Shown here one piece after another: positions 6,764-7,386 of a stretch of 7,386 nt of DNA; position 1 is the first letter of the stretch; every line of letters begins with the position of its first letter. This DNA is from Acidobacteriota bacterium (lineage in GTDB: Bacteria; Acidobacteriota; Terriglobia; UBA7540). The position numbers and the translations under genes are program-made. Where the stretch lies: assembly GCA_003171295.1 (NCBI GenBank), contig PMYF01000844.1:1528-8913 (forward strand), in the 5' to 3' direction. The notes under the pieces are model-generated. The model made no database searches. It was not told the DNA's origin and saw only the letters and a list, made by a program, of their open reading frames with translations.

Positions 6764-6784
6764 GCTCTTAACGATGTTAAGAGC
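6764..6784. other. Hairpin / palindrome: 9-bp stem, 3-nt loop; operator-like copy 2
   Basis: GCTCTTAAC (6764-6772) and GTTAAGAGC (6776-6784) are perfect reverse complements around GAT. The core TAACGATGTTAAGAGC matches the element at 6531-6547 (TAACATTGTTAAGAAGC) apart from small differences. It could be a protein-binding palindrome or, with the adjacent hairpin, an mRNA 3' structure for the regulator gene, which stops at 6838. The two readings cannot be separated here. Confidence 0.5.
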
Positions 6785-6837
6785 TCACTCCCAGGTTTCT
6801 GAAACCGCGTGCGATGCAATTTTGGCGAGGGACAACC

Positions 6838-7386
6838 TCACAGAGTTGTGATGCTTGACCCTCGCGACCCATCCCCGCTCCTGAGGGCGTAGAGAACCAA
6901 CTCGACACGGTTTGATATGCCAAGCTTCCGATAGATCCGATACAAGTGGTTTTTGACCGTGTGCAGGCTCACGACGAGCTTCGAGGAGATCTCGTGGTTG
7001 GGCAGGCCTTCGGCGACCATGTGCGCGATTTGGTCCTCCCGTGGGGTAAGCAAAGGGATGCCTTTAGCGCTGACTATGCGCGCCGGTTCCCTCTCCGCCA
7101 GGGTTTTGAAAATCCACTGGAGCTGACTGCTGTCAGCCCAGATCTGCCCGGCGTGTATACACCGAATACATTTACACAATGCCTCGAACGGGTCGGTCTG
7201 ACAAACGACACCCTTGGCACCTGCGGAGAAGGCGTCGAACACCTGCTTCGCGCCAGAGAAATCCAGTAGCACGATGGGACGCGTAGTTGCGCCAGAAACG
7301 CACAGCTCTCGGACAACCTTACGACCCCCGTCGGGATCGCCTTGCAGGATTGAGCTAATCACAGCTATGTCGGGGTGATGCTCAGA
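6838..7386 (-). CDS. NarL/FixJ-type response regulator with degenerate receiver (5' end outside window)
   Basis: The frame is open to the right edge (first visible codons S-E-H-H-P-D-I-A), so the GTG at 7362 is internal; 182 residues are visible. The C-terminal LuxR/GerE helix-turn-helix is well conserved at residues ~113-168: LLTPREDQIAHMVAEG, then NHEISSKLVVSLHTVKNHL and YRKLGISNRVELVLYAL. The preceding part aligns with the second half of a receiver domain, but the key positions differ: Ser11 where the phospho-acceptor Asp should follow the PDIAVI strand, Asp42 where Thr/Ser follows the IVLL strand, and Gln63 in GVVCQ where the Lys of the GYLLK-type motif is expected. It is therefore likely a DNA-binding transcription factor not controlled by standard Asp phosphorylation. 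It could regulate the downstream operon, which lies in the same direction after a 500-bp spacer, but that is conjecture. No cognate histidine kinase is visible. Confidence 0.88.
   Translation of the reverse strand, partial: SEHHPDIAVISSILQGDPDGGRKVVRELCVSGATTRPIVLLDFSGAKQVFDAFSAGAKGVVCQTDPFEALCKCIRCIHAGQIWADSSQLQWIFKTLAEREPARIVSAKGIPLLTPREDQIAHMVAEGLPNHEISSKLVVSLHTVKNHLYRIYRKLGISNRVELVLYALRSGDGSRGSSITTL

Larger units (their letters stand above)
6339..6837. other. Gene-poor spacer upstream of the sugar-activation operon
   Basis: About 500 bp between the start of the GalU-like gene and the stop of the regulator gene. It must hold the operon promoter, but no convincing -35/-10 or -24/-12 pair could be assigned. 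Its content is structural: a 10-bp inverted repeat (6458-6484), a near-palindrome (6531-6547), a weak AGATCG/CGATCT inverted repeat (6561-6588), and two adjacent hairpins (6740-6784). A plus-strand frame at 6642-6851 exists but carries no recognisable protein features. Confidence 0.6.

Noticed and set aside
6642..6851. Plus-strand 69-codon frame spanning the hairpins
   Set aside because: GTG start without a good ribosome binding site, overlaps the regulator stop and encloses both hairpins; composition not protein-like.

Overview
The window looks like a chromosomal segment of a moderately GC-rich, free-living bacterium. Several protein families resemble those common in Acidobacteriota and other soil bacteria: an E. 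coli-type SerA, a LuxR-type regulator with an eroded receiver domain, and a very large sugar kinase/nucleotidyltransferase fusion. That placement is an inference from protein style only, because no rRNA or other marker gene is present.

Layout: the left edge holds the C-terminal half of a plus-strand phosphoglycerate dehydrogenase (serA-like, ends at 620). Everything after it that looks coding is on the minus strand. Converging on serA are a small unknown protein (714-929) and a nitroreductase (892-1392) that overlap by 38 bp. A stretch without an intact gene follows (1393-2154). It contains what appears to be a decayed gene start at 1865-2081: a Shine-Dalgarno site, a signal peptide, a one-base frameshift in a run of five T, then about 45 readable residues resembling the N-terminus of exported glycoside-hydrolase-like proteins.

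The centre of the window is a two-gene minus-strand operon. The first gene (5475-6338) encodes a 287-residue GalU-like sugar-1-phosphate nucleotidyltransferase. It overlaps by a GTGA the second gene (2155-5478), which encodes a 1107-residue protein. I read that protein as an N-terminal helical region, then a GHMP (fucokinase-like) sugar kinase, then a UDPGP-type UDP-sugar pyrophosphorylase. This reverses the domain order of the known fucokinase/GDP-fucose pyrophosphorylase (FKGP), and several active-site motifs in both domains, and in the GalU-like partner, are altered. Together the two genes look like an uncharacterised sugar-activation (kinase plus pyrophosphorylase) module whose sugar and nucleotide cannot be read from sequence. 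This is the most interesting system in the window.

Upstream of that operon, 6339-6837 is a gene-poor spacer with a strong 10-bp inverted repeat resembling a REP palindrome, two related near-palindromes of the form TAAC..TGTTAAGA 240 bp apart, and a pair of tandem hairpins. At the right edge is a NarL/FixJ-type response regulator, cut by the window, whose receiver appears to have lost the phospho-acceptor Asp, the conserved Thr/Ser and the conserved Lys while its LuxR DNA-binding domain is intact.
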